41,263 bases of DNA, taken from contig CAJXMO010000030.1 in the NCBI GenBank assembly GCA_913056495.1, forward strand, positions 1 to 41,263. The letters run 5' to 3'. The DNA is from an uncultured Alteromonadaceae bacterium. Its GTDB lineage: Bacteria > Pseudomonadota > Gammaproteobacteria > Enterobacterales > Alteromonadaceae. Position numbers and translations under genes: made by a program. The notes beneath the pieces were generated by a model, which saw nothing but the letters and a program-made list of their open reading frames with translations, was not told the DNA's origin and made no database searches. Shown piece by piece: positions 34,284 to 41,263 of this stretch (positions are counted from its first letter, which is position 1; every line of letters begins with the position of its first letter).

Positions 34284-34724
34284 ATGAGTGATGTTAATCA
34301 AACCGTTGATGATATGAAGATTATCCGAGCAGGTTCGGTTGAGCCCATTGCAGGTCCGGCCGATTGGTTCACAGGCGAGGTGTATATTAGTAGCCTGTTT
34401 AATGCGCCAAGCCCTTCACGGCTGGGGGCGGCGGTGGTTAATTTTGAGCCGGGTGCACGCACGAACTGGCATTCTCATCCGCTAGGCCAAGTGCTGGTCG
34501 TTACCAAAGGGGTAGGCTGGACACAATGCGAAGGTGGGCGCAAAACAGAAATCAGACCTGGTGATTTAATTTGGTGTAATTGTGGGCGCAGACACTGGCA
34601 CGGTGCAACTGATACACAAGCAATGCAGCACGTCGCTGTTCAGGAGGCATTGGATGGTAAGCCGGTCGATTGGTTTGAACCCGTTGCCGATGACGATTAT
34701 CTGGCCGAAGTTTCTGAATCGTAA
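34284..34724 (+). CDS. Cupin-domain protein
   Basis: Single-domain cupin of 146 residues. Metal-binding cupin motif 1 is visible as WHSHPLGQVLVVTKGVGW (His 63 and 65 region) and motif 2 as PGDLIWCNCGRRHWHGA. The pattern RTNWHSHPLGQ resembles the manganese cupins near carboxymuconolactone-decarboxylase and hydroxynitrile-lyase-like proteins. AAGGAG lies eight bases before the ATG. Neighbours (LLM oxidoreductase, SnoaL-like, LysR, YqhD) suggest a detoxification or small-molecule oxidation locus. Reaction unknown. Confidence 0.85.
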   Translation: MSDVNQTVDDMKIIRAGSVEPIAGPADWFTGEVYISSLFNAPSPSRLGAAVVNFEPGARTNWHSHPLGQVLVVTKGVGWTQCEGGRKTEIRPGDLIWCNCGRRHWHGATDTQAMQHVAVQEALDGKPVDWFEPVADDDYLAEVSES

Positions 34725-34772
34725 CTTTTATTGAAAAAAGCGTGAGCTGCCACAGTTAGCTGGCAGCATGCT

Positions 34773-35711
34773 TTAATTTAACTCAGTCAATACATATTCG
34801 CCCATTTCTTCAATTACCTCTTTCGCTGAGCGCCGTGAGGGTTTTAAGTTCAGCGCAATATGATTTACACCAATTTCTCTATGCCTTTTTAGTCGCTCCA
34901 GTAAAGCATTTCGCCCGATCCTGACAATATTGTAGTATCGCTGATAGGGTGCATTCGGGTTGGGATCTAAATCAAAAAATGTCGCGTAGCCATAAGCCGG
35001 TGGTGTTTGCTCACCTGCATTAATTTTTAGCGATGCAACTATGTCTTTTATGGCTGCTGCATCGTCAACCGACCATATCCAGGCATCCAGGTTTTTAGCT
35101 AGCCATTCAATCGGCTGACGTGATCGTCCGACCGCTATCATAGGGACTTTATGATTTATTGGTTTAGGGTGCATATCGAGATGACCATTCAAATTTCCAT
35201 AATGCTGGCTCGAAAATCGAGGAAAGTGCTCAGTATGTAAGGTTTTTATAATATCGATGGATTCGCGGTAGCGCTCTGCCCGGTTATCAAACTCGGCACC
35301 AAAAGCCGGGTATTCCGCAGGCCGGTCACCGGTAGAAACACCTAATATAAAACGACCACCGGATAAATAATCAGTCGATACGGCTTGTTTGGCCACAACG
35401 ACAGGATCTTTAAGAGGCAGTATGATGCCTGCCGTCCCTAATGTAATATGTTCAGTGGAAGCCGCCAGGTAACCGGCATAAACAAAAGGGTCCAGCATTT
35501 GTCCGGTGTCACCAAAATTAGGCGCATAAAAAGGGACATCCCGTATCCAAATACTTGAAAATCCTGCTTGCTCAGCCAGTTTGGCCATCTTTTGATGATC
35601 TTGTAAACCCGGGAACGGGGAATCCGGATAGGCTTCCAGTGGGGTCAATAAACCTATGCTTAATTGATTTTCTGAGAATACGCGCGTAAAGCTATCAGGT
35701 AAGGTATACAT
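34773..35711 (-). CDS. LLM-class flavin-dependent oxidoreductase
   Basis: Luciferase-like monooxygenase-family TIM barrel of 312 residues: GLLTPLEAYPDSPFPG, FSSIWIRDVPFY, ITLGTAGIILPLKDPVVVAK, LSGGRFILGVSTGDRPAEYP and the C-terminal IGVNHIALNLKPS are typical of F420/FMN-dependent LLM oxidoreductases. The ATG at 35711 has GGAGA seven bases upstream and clears the previous stop; the longer frame from 35741 would overlap it. Co-directional with and 14 bases after the SnoaL-like gene. Substrate unknown. Confidence 0.88.
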   Translation of the reverse strand: MYTLPDSFTRVFSENQLSIGLLTPLEAYPDSPFPGLQDHQKMAKLAEQAGFSSIWIRDVPFYAPNFGDTGQMLDPFVYAGYLAASTEHITLGTAGIILPLKDPVVVAKQAVSTDYLSGGRFILGVSTGDRPAEYPAFGAEFDNRAERYRESIDIIKTLHTEHFPRFSSQHYGNLNGHLDMHPKPINHKVPMIAVGRSRQPIEWLAKNLDAWIWSVDDAAAIKDIVASLKINAGEQTPPAYGYATFFDLDPNPNAPYQRYYNIVRIGRNALLERLKRHREIGVNHIALNLKPSRRSAKEVIEEMGEYVLTELN

Positions 35712-35725
35712 GGCTTTATCTCCGG

Positions 35726-36178
35726 TTAAGCTTGTGGCCAAATAACATCTAACTCAGAGTAGGCAATACGCCATTCCCCATTTATTTTTTCATATTTGTC
35801 CAGGTAACGCCCGAGCAGCAATACAGGGTGCGCTGAAGCTGTTCTGTCGGTCACTAAATCGATTAAATAACAGCTACCTTTTGCGGTATCGGAACCGGTC
35901 AATTCAATCTGGTGGTTAGTCACTGCATGCATGAAAGGGAAATGTCCGCGATTGAGGCTATCAAAACTCTGATAAGCCTCAGCCAAGCCCGCTTTGATTT
36001 CGGATAAACCATTCATGGCACCAACCGTTACTTTTAGTACCGCATCTTCTGTAAATACGGCTCCAAGCTTATCGGTTTGTCCGCCATCGAGTAGGTCACT
36101 GTATAAAAGCCTGAGCGAACGAATGGCTTCTTTGTCCAGTAAAGTGTGAATCTGGCGCTGTAATACTTCGTTTATCAT
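35726..36178 (-). CDS. SnoaL-like / NTF2-fold protein
   Basis: Protein of 150 residues with an NTF2-like cone fold: KEAIRSLRLLYSDLLDGGQTDKL at the N-terminus, VFTEDAVLKVTVG, FMHAVTNHQIEL and a final GEWRIAYSELDVIWP strand. SnoaL-like family members are small hydrolases, isomerases or ligand-binding proteins. It is the first gene of a two-gene unit with the LLM oxidoreductase and diverges from the LysR gene, which probably regulates it. Confidence 0.82.
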   Translation of the reverse strand: MINEVLQRQIHTLLDKEAIRSLRLLYSDLLDGGQTDKLGAVFTEDAVLKVTVGAMNGLSEIKAGLAEAYQSFDSLNRGHFPFMHAVTNHQIELTGSDTAKGSCYLIDLVTDRTASAHPVLLLGRYLDKYEKINGEWRIAYSELDVIWPQA

Positions 36179-36279
36179 AGGTTACCTCAATTAAATTTGG
36201 ATGATGCAACTATTGTATTGACTAATTTAAAAATGATAATACAGTTTAATTTCCATTCATTCTGTCCTATGGTTCCATA

Positions 36280-37203
36280 ATGAAGCTAATAGAAACGCAA
36301 TTTTCAGGTGTCGTTGAATTTGTTGAAACGCTTAAAACCGGTTCGTTTACTTCAGCGGGTAAGCAACTTGGACTGACCGGATCTGCGGTTGGGAAAAGTA
36401 TTACCCGTTTAGAAAAAAAACTGGGCACTAAGCTGCTTCACCGCACAACGCGAAGCCTCACGCCTACTCAGGACGGGTTAAATTATTATCAAGGCTGGGT
36501 AAACATCCTTGATGAAATTAATGCATTAGAGCAAGGTGTCATGGCGGGCAGTGCTACTGTGTCGGGTAAACTGAATATTCATTTACCGGCTGCTTTTGGG
36601 CGTCGTCATGTCATGCCTTTATTGTCCCGTCTAGCGTTAGCGCATCCTTTGCTTGAACTGAGTATTAACTTTAGTGAACGCCGGGTTGATTTAATTGATG
36701 AAGGCGTTGATTTAGTTGTGCGTATTGGGGAGTTGGAAGACAATGCTGATTTAGTCGCCCGCAAGCTTGGCCGTCAACGTCTGCTTGTATGTGCCAGCCC
36801 ATCGTTTTTAGCTGAGCATGGGCAACCCGAAAATATCGACGATTTAACTCGTTTTGATTGTATTATTGGCAGTCGGCGCGGTGTGCAGCCTGCTTGGCTG
36901 CTTTGCGATAAAAACGGTCGCTTATTCAATCAGCCGGTAAAAGCGAGATTTGATTTTAGTGATGGGGATGCAATGGTATCTGCTGCATTGCAGGGGTTGG
37001 GTTTATGCCAGCTTCCGACTTGGTTAATTCACGAATATATTGCCAGTGGGGCGCTGGTGAGTGTATTAGATGATTACGCGGGTGCAGAAATGCCGATTCA
37101 TGCTGTCTGGCCAAAATCCCGTTATTTAAAATTAAGACAAAGAATTGTGATTGATGCTTTGATTGAAGCATCCCAATTACCTACGTCAGTTTATCAGATT
37201 TGA
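36280..37203 (+). CDS. LysR-family transcriptional regulator
   Basis: Regulator of 307 residues: N-terminal winged helix (VEFVETLKTGSFTSAGKQLG, SAVGKSITRLEKKLG, LLHRTTRSLTPTQDG, residues about 10-70) and a LysR substrate-binding domain (about 95-300, with DLVVRIGELEDNADLVARKL and GLGLCQLP). It belongs to the group that includes many aldehyde/quinone-stress regulators. The 101-base gap to the divergent SnoaL-LLM unit is the likely control region. It converges with the YqhD-like gene, with a shared terminator between them. Confidence 0.93.
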   Translation: MKLIETQFSGVVEFVETLKTGSFTSAGKQLGLTGSAVGKSITRLEKKLGTKLLHRTTRSLTPTQDGLNYYQGWVNILDEINALEQGVMAGSATVSGKLNIHLPAAFGRRHVMPLLSRLALAHPLLELSINFSERRVDLIDEGVDLVVRIGELEDNADLVARKLGRQRLLVCASPSFLAEHGQPENIDDLTRFDCIIGSRRGVQPAWLLCDKNGRLFNQPVKARFDFSDGDAMVSAALQGLGLCQLPTWLIHEYIASGALVSVLDDYAGAEMPIHAVWPKSRYLKLRQRIVIDALIEASQLPTSVYQI

Positions 37204-37235
37204 GTTTTGGCTAAACTGAGGTTCATGAAAGATAA

Positions 37236-37264
37236 AATACTCAGGCAGGCGCTGCCTGAGTATT
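37236..37264. terminator. Bidirectional terminator between LysR and alcohol dehydrogenase genes
   Basis: Arms AATACTCAGGCAG and CTGCCTGAGTATT form a perfect 13-base stem with loop GCG, located between the convergent genes and flanked by A-rich and T-rich bases. Confidence 0.92.
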
Positions 37265-37278
37265 TAAGGCGGCAAAAA

Positions 37279-38436
37279 TTATAACGCTAATTTTAAAATT
37301 TCAGCCACATCAGTGGGTGTAATATCTGCATGTTCGCCTAACTGAACAAATTGATAAGCTTCCAGTTTTTCAATGACACCTGCAATGATAGTCTCATCTA
37401 AGTTATAGTCAGAAAGTCGTGTTGCTATACCCATTTCTTCAAAAAACGTTCGGGTCTTTTCAATAGCTTGATGTGCAATTAAATCCTGATCGGTTTCCTG
37501 AATATTTAAAACACGTTGTCCGTATTGCACTAGCTTTTGTTTTTTCTGCTCAACTTTATAAGTCCAAACTGCTGGCATCACAATGGCAAGTGTTTGACCG
37601 TGATCCAGGCCATAAAAGCCAGTCAGGACCTGACCGATTAAATGGGTCGCCCAGTCACCGGGTACGCCCGTTGATAATAAACCATTTAGGGCTTGCGTTG
37701 CGCTCCACATCAGGTTGGCCCTGACATCGTAATTTTCCGGCTCTTTTAACGCTTTCGGACCTTCTTCCAGAATGGTTGATAATAAGCTTTCTGAAAATCT
37801 GTCCTGAACCTTTGCATTAACCGGGTAGGTGATATATTGCTCAAGTACGTGAACATAGGAATCAACTACACCATTAGCCACTTGTTTGGCTGGCAATGAA
37901 TAAGTTGTTTTTGGGTCTAAAACCGAAAATAATGGGCGTACGTGATCAGAGTTAAAAAATAATTTGTCTTGTGTTTCGGCACGGGTCACCACTGAAGTTG
38001 GATTCATTTCCGAGCCGGTTGCTGCCAGTGTTAATACACAGCCTATTGGTAATGCACCTTTTACGGCACTGCCAAAGGTTTCAATGATCTCCCATGGATT
38101 ACCATCATACTGTGCTGCAGCAGCAATAAATTTAGTTGCATCTATTACTGAACCGCCACCGACAGCCAGCAGAAAATCAATGTTTTCAGTTTTGATTAAC
38201 TCAACCGCTTTTAAGCAAGTTTCATAATGAGGATTAGGCTCAATACCGCCAAACTCTAAAAATGTTTTTCCCTCAAGTGCATCGGTGACCTGATCAAAAA
38301 TACCATTCTTTTTAATACTGCCGCCGCCATACACAATTAAAATTTTTGCATCTGCCGGAATTTCATCTTTTAAGGTTTGGATTTGGCCAGCGCCAAAATG
38401 GATTTTAGTTGGGTTATAAAAGCTAAAGTTATTCAT
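37279..38436 (-). CDS. YqhD-like iron-containing alcohol dehydrogenase (NADPH-dependent aldehyde reductase)
   Basis: Type III metal-dependent alcohol dehydrogenase of 385 residues; E. coli YqhD has 387. The cofactor motif VYGGGSIKKNG places GGGS at residues 37-40, as in YqhD. LAVGGGSVIDATKFIA binds the pyrophosphate, and metal-ligand segments NGVVDSYVHVLEQY and GLDHGQTLAIVMPA supply Asp and His residues. It reduces short-chain aldehydes to alcohols with NADPH. Single-gene unit, convergent with the LysR gene. Confidence 0.92.
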   Translation of the reverse strand: MNNFSFYNPTKIHFGAGQIQTLKDEIPADAKILIVYGGGSIKKNGIFDQVTDALEGKTFLEFGGIEPNPHYETCLKAVELIKTENIDFLLAVGGGSVIDATKFIAAAAQYDGNPWEIIETFGSAVKGALPIGCVLTLAATGSEMNPTSVVTRAETQDKLFFNSDHVRPLFSVLDPKTTYSLPAKQVANGVVDSYVHVLEQYITYPVNAKVQDRFSESLLSTILEEGPKALKEPENYDVRANLMWSATQALNGLLSTGVPGDWATHLIGQVLTGFYGLDHGQTLAIVMPAVWTYKVEQKKQKLVQYGQRVLNIQETDQDLIAHQAIEKTRTFFEEMGIATRLSDYNLDETIIAGVIEKLEAYQFVQLGEHADITPTDVAEILKLAL

Positions 38437-38751
38437 GTAGACTCCGGTTAATTGTTGCTAATTCGTATCAAGCTATCTGCTTGAGTTGACCTGGATAATC
38501 ATAACTCAACCCGCTGCTTAATTAATGCTCAAACCTGTTAATAGATTGCCTAAAAATCCGAATGTATTAATTTTTGAGCAAGCTTTACTTAAGTGTGCCT
38601 GAATTTGTATGCGTAAAGACAAGCTCTGGCCGGGCAAATCCATTCTATAGACAATCAAGGGTTAAGTATCGTCGGTCGTGAAATGAACAAGATTATTATA
38701 CAATAATACGAATTCACTCAATTGAGACAAAGACAGAAAAAGGGGATTGCA

Positions 38752-39675
38752 ATGAATACGAATAAACTGAATTTCACGCGCGATGAAGAAAACAACAATA
38801 TTTGGTTATCACAAACTCATCAACCAGATACTCATTTTACCGATTATGGCATTAAACCGGTGGTGCTTGAGTCAGAGGCTGCCGTTGGTAAGGCCATGTT
38901 GCAAGAGTTATATCAGACTGCAGCTGAAAAAAGCGGCGATATTAATATCGCTTTATTGGGTGGGCGCGGAGCGCAGGAACTTCACAGGTTATTAGGTGAA
39001 CTAGCAAAAACCGGTGAGCAGGATGAATTATTAGGCCGCTTAAATGTATTCACTCAAGATGCGCTGGCCCCTATGGGGATGGCTAATTGTTTCAGTTTTG
39101 TCCGAGATTTTGAGCGTATTTTAGGTGATGAATTTTTTAAAAAAATTAAGAGCTTTACCCCAATGAGAACCGATATGGCGGATATAGAAACCGGTCTGAT
39201 TGAATATTTAAATAAATTAGAGGCAGTGGGCGGTTTAGATATCTTTTTTATCGGTCATGGCCCTGAAGAAAATCAGGCTTCACATCTGGCATATATTAAG
39301 CCGTTTTCTGGTGCTAAAAGTCAGCATGTTGCCGGGATTATTCCAATTTCAAGCAGTATTTTAGAACATCATATCAGCAAGTTTAAAGCGGGTGGCAGTG
39401 TGGTCAATGAAGCAGACGAAAAAGAATGCCGTTCTGCTCAGTACATTTTAACCCTTGGACCGGCTGCAATTTTACAGGCTAAAAAAGTTGTTCAGTCAGT
39501 GGTGGATGCTGACTCAGCACCGGCTAAAGTTCAAACTTATGCCAAAGTGTTAAATACGCAAATTAGTTCAGACGCATCAGAAGCATTAGCTCAGTTAAAT
39601 ACGAATCCGGGTTTATGGATTAGACTTCATCCGAATACAAAATCTTTTGTATTGCCGAACTTAGGCATCGAATAA
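38752..39675 (+). CDS. NagB/6-phosphogluconolactonase-like protein
   Basis: Protein of 307 residues in the NagB/RpiA/CoA-transferase-like superfamily. NIALLGGRGAQELHRLL resembles the glycine-rich phosphate loop, LGRLNVFTQDALAP the next strand with an acidic residue, and FFIGHGPEENQASHLAYIKP the active-site region of glucosamine-6-phosphate deaminase (G.GxDGHIAFNEP). The typical catalytic residues are only partly conserved, so the reaction may differ. The ATG at 38752 has AAGGGGA five bases upstream, making it better than 38722. It stands alone; no amino-sugar genes adjoin. Confidence 0.72.
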   Translation: MNTNKLNFTRDEENNNIWLSQTHQPDTHFTDYGIKPVVLESEAAVGKAMLQELYQTAAEKSGDINIALLGGRGAQELHRLLGELAKTGEQDELLGRLNVFTQDALAPMGMANCFSFVRDFERILGDEFFKKIKSFTPMRTDMADIETGLIEYLNKLEAVGGLDIFFIGHGPEENQASHLAYIKPFSGAKSQHVAGIIPISSSILEHHISKFKAGGSVVNEADEKECRSAQYILTLGPAAILQAKKVVQSVVDADSAPAKVQTYAKVLNTQISSDASEALAQLNTNPGLWIRLHPNTKSFVLPNLGIE

Positions 39676-40022
39676 ACGATTTTAAACTCATGCGCTGAGA
39701 ACGATCATTTCAGGTAACTCAGGTTGCCTGACATTCACAACTTATAAATCATCTGATCGCTTTAGGGTTGGACTTGATCTGATTTTACGATTGGTCTGCG
39801 CCAGATTCTGAAAATGGTGGTATCACCATAATTACTAACCCATTAAATTATAACTGTATTAATACGCAGGTATTATACTAAAAGCTTAGTTTTGACTCAT
39901 TATGGCTCGCTTTCTCCAAAAAATTAATCAGGCGGCTACTAAAAAATATCAATTAATATATTGATTTTATTGGGTTTATTAACGTGTACAAAAAATAAAT
40001 AGATTCTCGCTTTCACACACGT
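39676..40022. other. AT-rich intergenic region, no gene seen
   Basis: No frame with a plausible start and length on either strand. An imperfect palindrome ATGGTG-GTAT-CACCAT lies at 39814-39829. I looked for an integrase remnant before array B, translating by eye on the minus strand, and found none. Confidence 0.5.
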
Positions 40023-40160
40023 CTTGGTTTCTTCACTGGAAAATAGGGTTGACTTTTATTTTATATCGGCTAAGTTTTTGAAATTAATTATTTTTATTTA
40101 TGGATTCTTCATTCAGCAAGTATGCGGAAAGCGAGAATTCATGATAATAAGCTGTTATGT
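40023..40160 (+). other. attI-like leader B
   Basis: Shares CTTGGTTTCT (40023-40032), AAGTTTTTGAAATTA (40072-40086, 14 of 15 bases as in leader A) at the identical 49-base spacing, and TAAGCTGTTAT (40148-40158) at the junction; the last spacing differs by ten bases. Over the first 64 aligned positions I count 40 matches without gaps. It ends in the core GTTATGT (40154-40160). Confidence 0.7.
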
Positions 40161-40167
40161 GTAAATC

Positions 40168-40734
40168 ATGTTAAACCTAGTGCATAAATTATTGTTCGGC
40201 GTTTCCATATTCTGCGCGATAGCAAATGGTATATATGTAGCGGGTAAAGTCGAGATGCTATGGGGTTCACCGTGGCATATATTGGCTCTGCTTGGAGTGG
40301 CCCTCCTAACTCACTTTTTCATTAACGGATTCATACTAAATAAAGTCATATTTAGGCGGCAAGTAGAAGAGAATACCCCCGTTTTTGAGCTAACGGAAGA
40401 AGGTGCGTTATTTGGTTATCCACACGAACTGAAACAGGAGTTAACGTGGGAAAAAGTTACAAAAATAGAAATACTTACTTCCAGTGAAGGCCCGTGGTCA
40501 GAAGATTTATGGTGGGCAATCTTTCAGGAAGGTATGGAAGAGCCTGCGTTGATACCGAACTGTACAAAAAATATCACAGCAATATTTGAGGTTCTGGAAA
40601 CTAGGTTTAATGGAGTCTCAATGGAGAATATTCAAAAAGCTATGGGTTCTACTTCGAATGCACAGTTTTTAATTTGGCAGAAAACACATAACAATTTAAG
40701 CCAGCAGGACGCCGCAAGCGGCGCCTCTGCTTAA
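40168..40734 (+). CDS. Cassette B1 hypothetical membrane protein
   Basis: Protein of 188 residues: two N-terminal helices (about 7-27 and 35-57) then a soluble domain (about 65-165) whose start, VFELTEEGALFGYPHELKQE followed by LTWEKVTKIEI, resembles the PH-like/YcxB-type strand pattern, though I cannot name a family. The gene starts eight bases after the junction core with no strong ribosome-binding site. Its last 15 or so codons (ending DAASGASA) are read from its own attC stem, so the extreme C-terminus is set by the recombination site. Confidence 0.72.
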   Translation: MLNLVHKLLFGVSIFCAIANGIYVAGKVEMLWGSPWHILALLGVALLTHFFINGFILNKVIFRRQVEENTPVFELTEEGALFGYPHELKQELTWEKVTKIEILTSSEGPWSEDLWWAIFQEGMEEPALIPNCTKNITAIFEVLETRFNGVSMENIQKAMGSTSNAQFLIWQKTHNNLSQQDAASGASA

Positions 40735-40744
40735 GGCGTTAAGC
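40686..40744 (+). other. attC site of cassette B1 (short, 59 bases)
   Basis: R'' ACATAAC (40686-40692) complements the cassette-start TTATGT; R' GTTAAGC (40738-40744) fits GTTRRRY. Arms TTAAGC-CAG and CTG-CTTAA pair around the perfect inner hairpin CGCCGC-AA-GCGGCG. Confidence 0.87.
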
Positions 40745-40746
40745 GT

Positions 40747-41061
40747 ATGAACCTAGCAATCAAATTTACATCAATAATTTCCAGTATCATGCTTCAAGCA
40801 TGCGCCACAAATGTAGAAAGCTGTATCAAGCTGGCTCCGAAAGGAGATTGGGCGGTAGCTGATAAACCAGACACAGAAGTATCTGAGCAGTTTGGCTCGT
40901 ACACAGAAACTGCTTCCTTAGTATGGTTTAAGAATAATGTAGGAGAGTACGGAGTGTGTTCATTCTGTGACTCGTCGAAGCGTCGCGCCAGTTCGTTTGA
41001 GGTGCTGCAATCTGGGGTGGATGAACAAATATTAGGTGTGGCAAGCTGTGGTCCTAGGTAG
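40747..41061 (+). CDS. Cassette B2 hypothetical lipoprotein
   Basis: Protein of 104 residues with a short signal sequence and lipobox (SIIMLQAC-type, lipidated cysteine near residue 19), then a small soluble domain with four or five further cysteines (SCIKLAP, YGVCSFCDSS, ASCGPR). No family recognised. It starts two bases after the attC core of cassette B1 and is followed 13 bases later by its own attC, so it is a compact cassette. Outer-membrane or periplasmic location is likely. Confidence 0.68.
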   Translation: MNLAIKFTSIISSIMLQACATNVESCIKLAPKGDWAVADKPDTEVSEQFGSYTETASLVWFKNNVGEYGVCSFCDSSKRRASSFEVLQSGVDEQILGVASCGPR

Positions 41062-41073
41062 TGCCAGCGGCAC

Positions 41074-41193
41074 GCTTAACAAGCAGCGGCAGAGCGACAG
41101 CCAACGCTACGCACCTTTTGTGTTACTCGCTGGCGCTCAAACATTAACACAAAAGGTGCTCCGCGCTGGCTGCGCCTGCGCTGGGCGTTGCTT
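41074..41193 (+). other. attC site of cassette B2 (VCR-sized)
   Basis: R'' GCTTAAC (41074-41080) complements the cassette-start TTAAGC. A 14-base perfect inner stem, CACCTTTTGTGTTA with TAACACAAAAGGTG, and outer arms around GCGGCAG/CTGCGCC fold the site. It ends in GTTGCTT (41187-41193), an imperfect R'. Length 120 bases. A further cassette probably begins at 41188. Confidence 0.87.
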
Positions 41194-41263
41194 GTATAAA
41201 AACGAACAGGAAGACTTTAATTATAGGCTATTCAGAATGTTTTGCTGTATATTTAATCAGTAT

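Larger units (their letters stand above)
40023..41263 (+). mobile_element. Cassette array B: attI-like leader plus two cassettes, no integrase
   Basis: Begins with a leader homologous to leader A and continues with two cassettes whose cores match exactly: B1 start TTATGT with R'' ACATAA, B2 start TTAAGC with R'' GCTTAA. Both attC stems are intact. No integrase gene or fragment adjoins; the array runs off the right edge. Confidence 0.82.

Noticed and set aside
36181..36279. Fur-like bases AAATGATAATACAG before the LysR gene
   Set aside because: Only one half-site matches; the neighbours have no iron link.
39814..39829. Imperfect palindrome ATGGTG-GTAT-CACCAT as an operator
   Set aside because: Not in a promoter position for any gene and imperfect at the centre.
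1..41263. CRISPR arrays, tRNA or rRNA genes, riboswitches
   Set aside because: I saw no regularly spaced repeats, no tRNA-like acceptor/CCA structures and no conserved rRNA stretches; the repeats present are attC sites, the two leaders and small hairpins.

Overview
The window looks like chromosomal DNA of a marine gammaproteobacterium, most likely in the Alteromonadales. The supporting signs are AT-rich DNA, Fur-type boxes, the SpeA/carboxyspermidine polyamine route, a GH28 pectinase, TonB/PepSY iron uptake and VCR-sized attC sites. This is inference from gene content; no 16S gene is present.

Region 1 (128-14412) is an iron-acquisition block. On the minus strand, a MATE exporter is followed by five genes in the exact order of the Bacillus petrobactin operon: asbA, asbB, asbC, a fused asbD-asbE, and asbF. 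A near-consensus Fur box sits just before asbA. Divergently, on the plus strand, a second Fur-like box precedes an OmpR-type regulator that lacks the phosphoacceptor Asp. It is followed by a DUF2218 gene, arginine decarboxylase speA, carboxy(nor)spermidine dehydrogenase and carboxy(nor)spermidine decarboxylase. Petrobactin is built from citrate, two spermidines and two 3,4-dihydroxybenzoates, so one Fur-controlled neighbourhood appears to encode both the assembly line and its polyamine supply. A perfect bidirectional terminator closes the block.

Region 2 (14422-19850) is a convergent uptake operon: a Fur box, a TonB-dependent receptor, two small membrane proteins (DUF3325-like and DUF3649-like), a PepSY membrane protein of the siderophore-reductase type, and a DUF1624 acyltransferase-like protein. 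It is the probable ferric-petrobactin import and reduction module. A lone GH28 glycosidase follows at 20104-21402.

Region 3 (21632-24640) is a decayed integron: the N-terminal remnant of an integron integrase, an attI-like leader, then cassettes whose ends can be read from matched R''/R' core sites. It ends in an intergenic stretch rich in REP-like hairpins.

Region 4 (24641-33906) holds a Sel1-repeat protein and a five-gene minus-strand operon of planctomycete-type periplasmic proteins: PSCyt1/DUF1549/DUF1553 lipoprotein, DUF1501 Tat protein, cytochrome c, cytochrome b561 and a Tat-exported TIM-barrel isomerase-like protein. A perfect LacI-family-type palindrome lies upstream, which suggests carbohydrate control.

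Region 5 (34284-39675) is ordinary accessory metabolism: cupin, LLM oxidoreductase, SnoaL-like protein, LysR regulator, YqhD-like alcohol dehydrogenase and a NagB/6-phosphogluconolactonase-like protein.

Region 6 (40023-41263) is a second cassette array. It begins with a leader homologous to the attI-like leader of region 3 but has no recognisable integrase. It carries two cassettes with intact attC sites and runs off the window.
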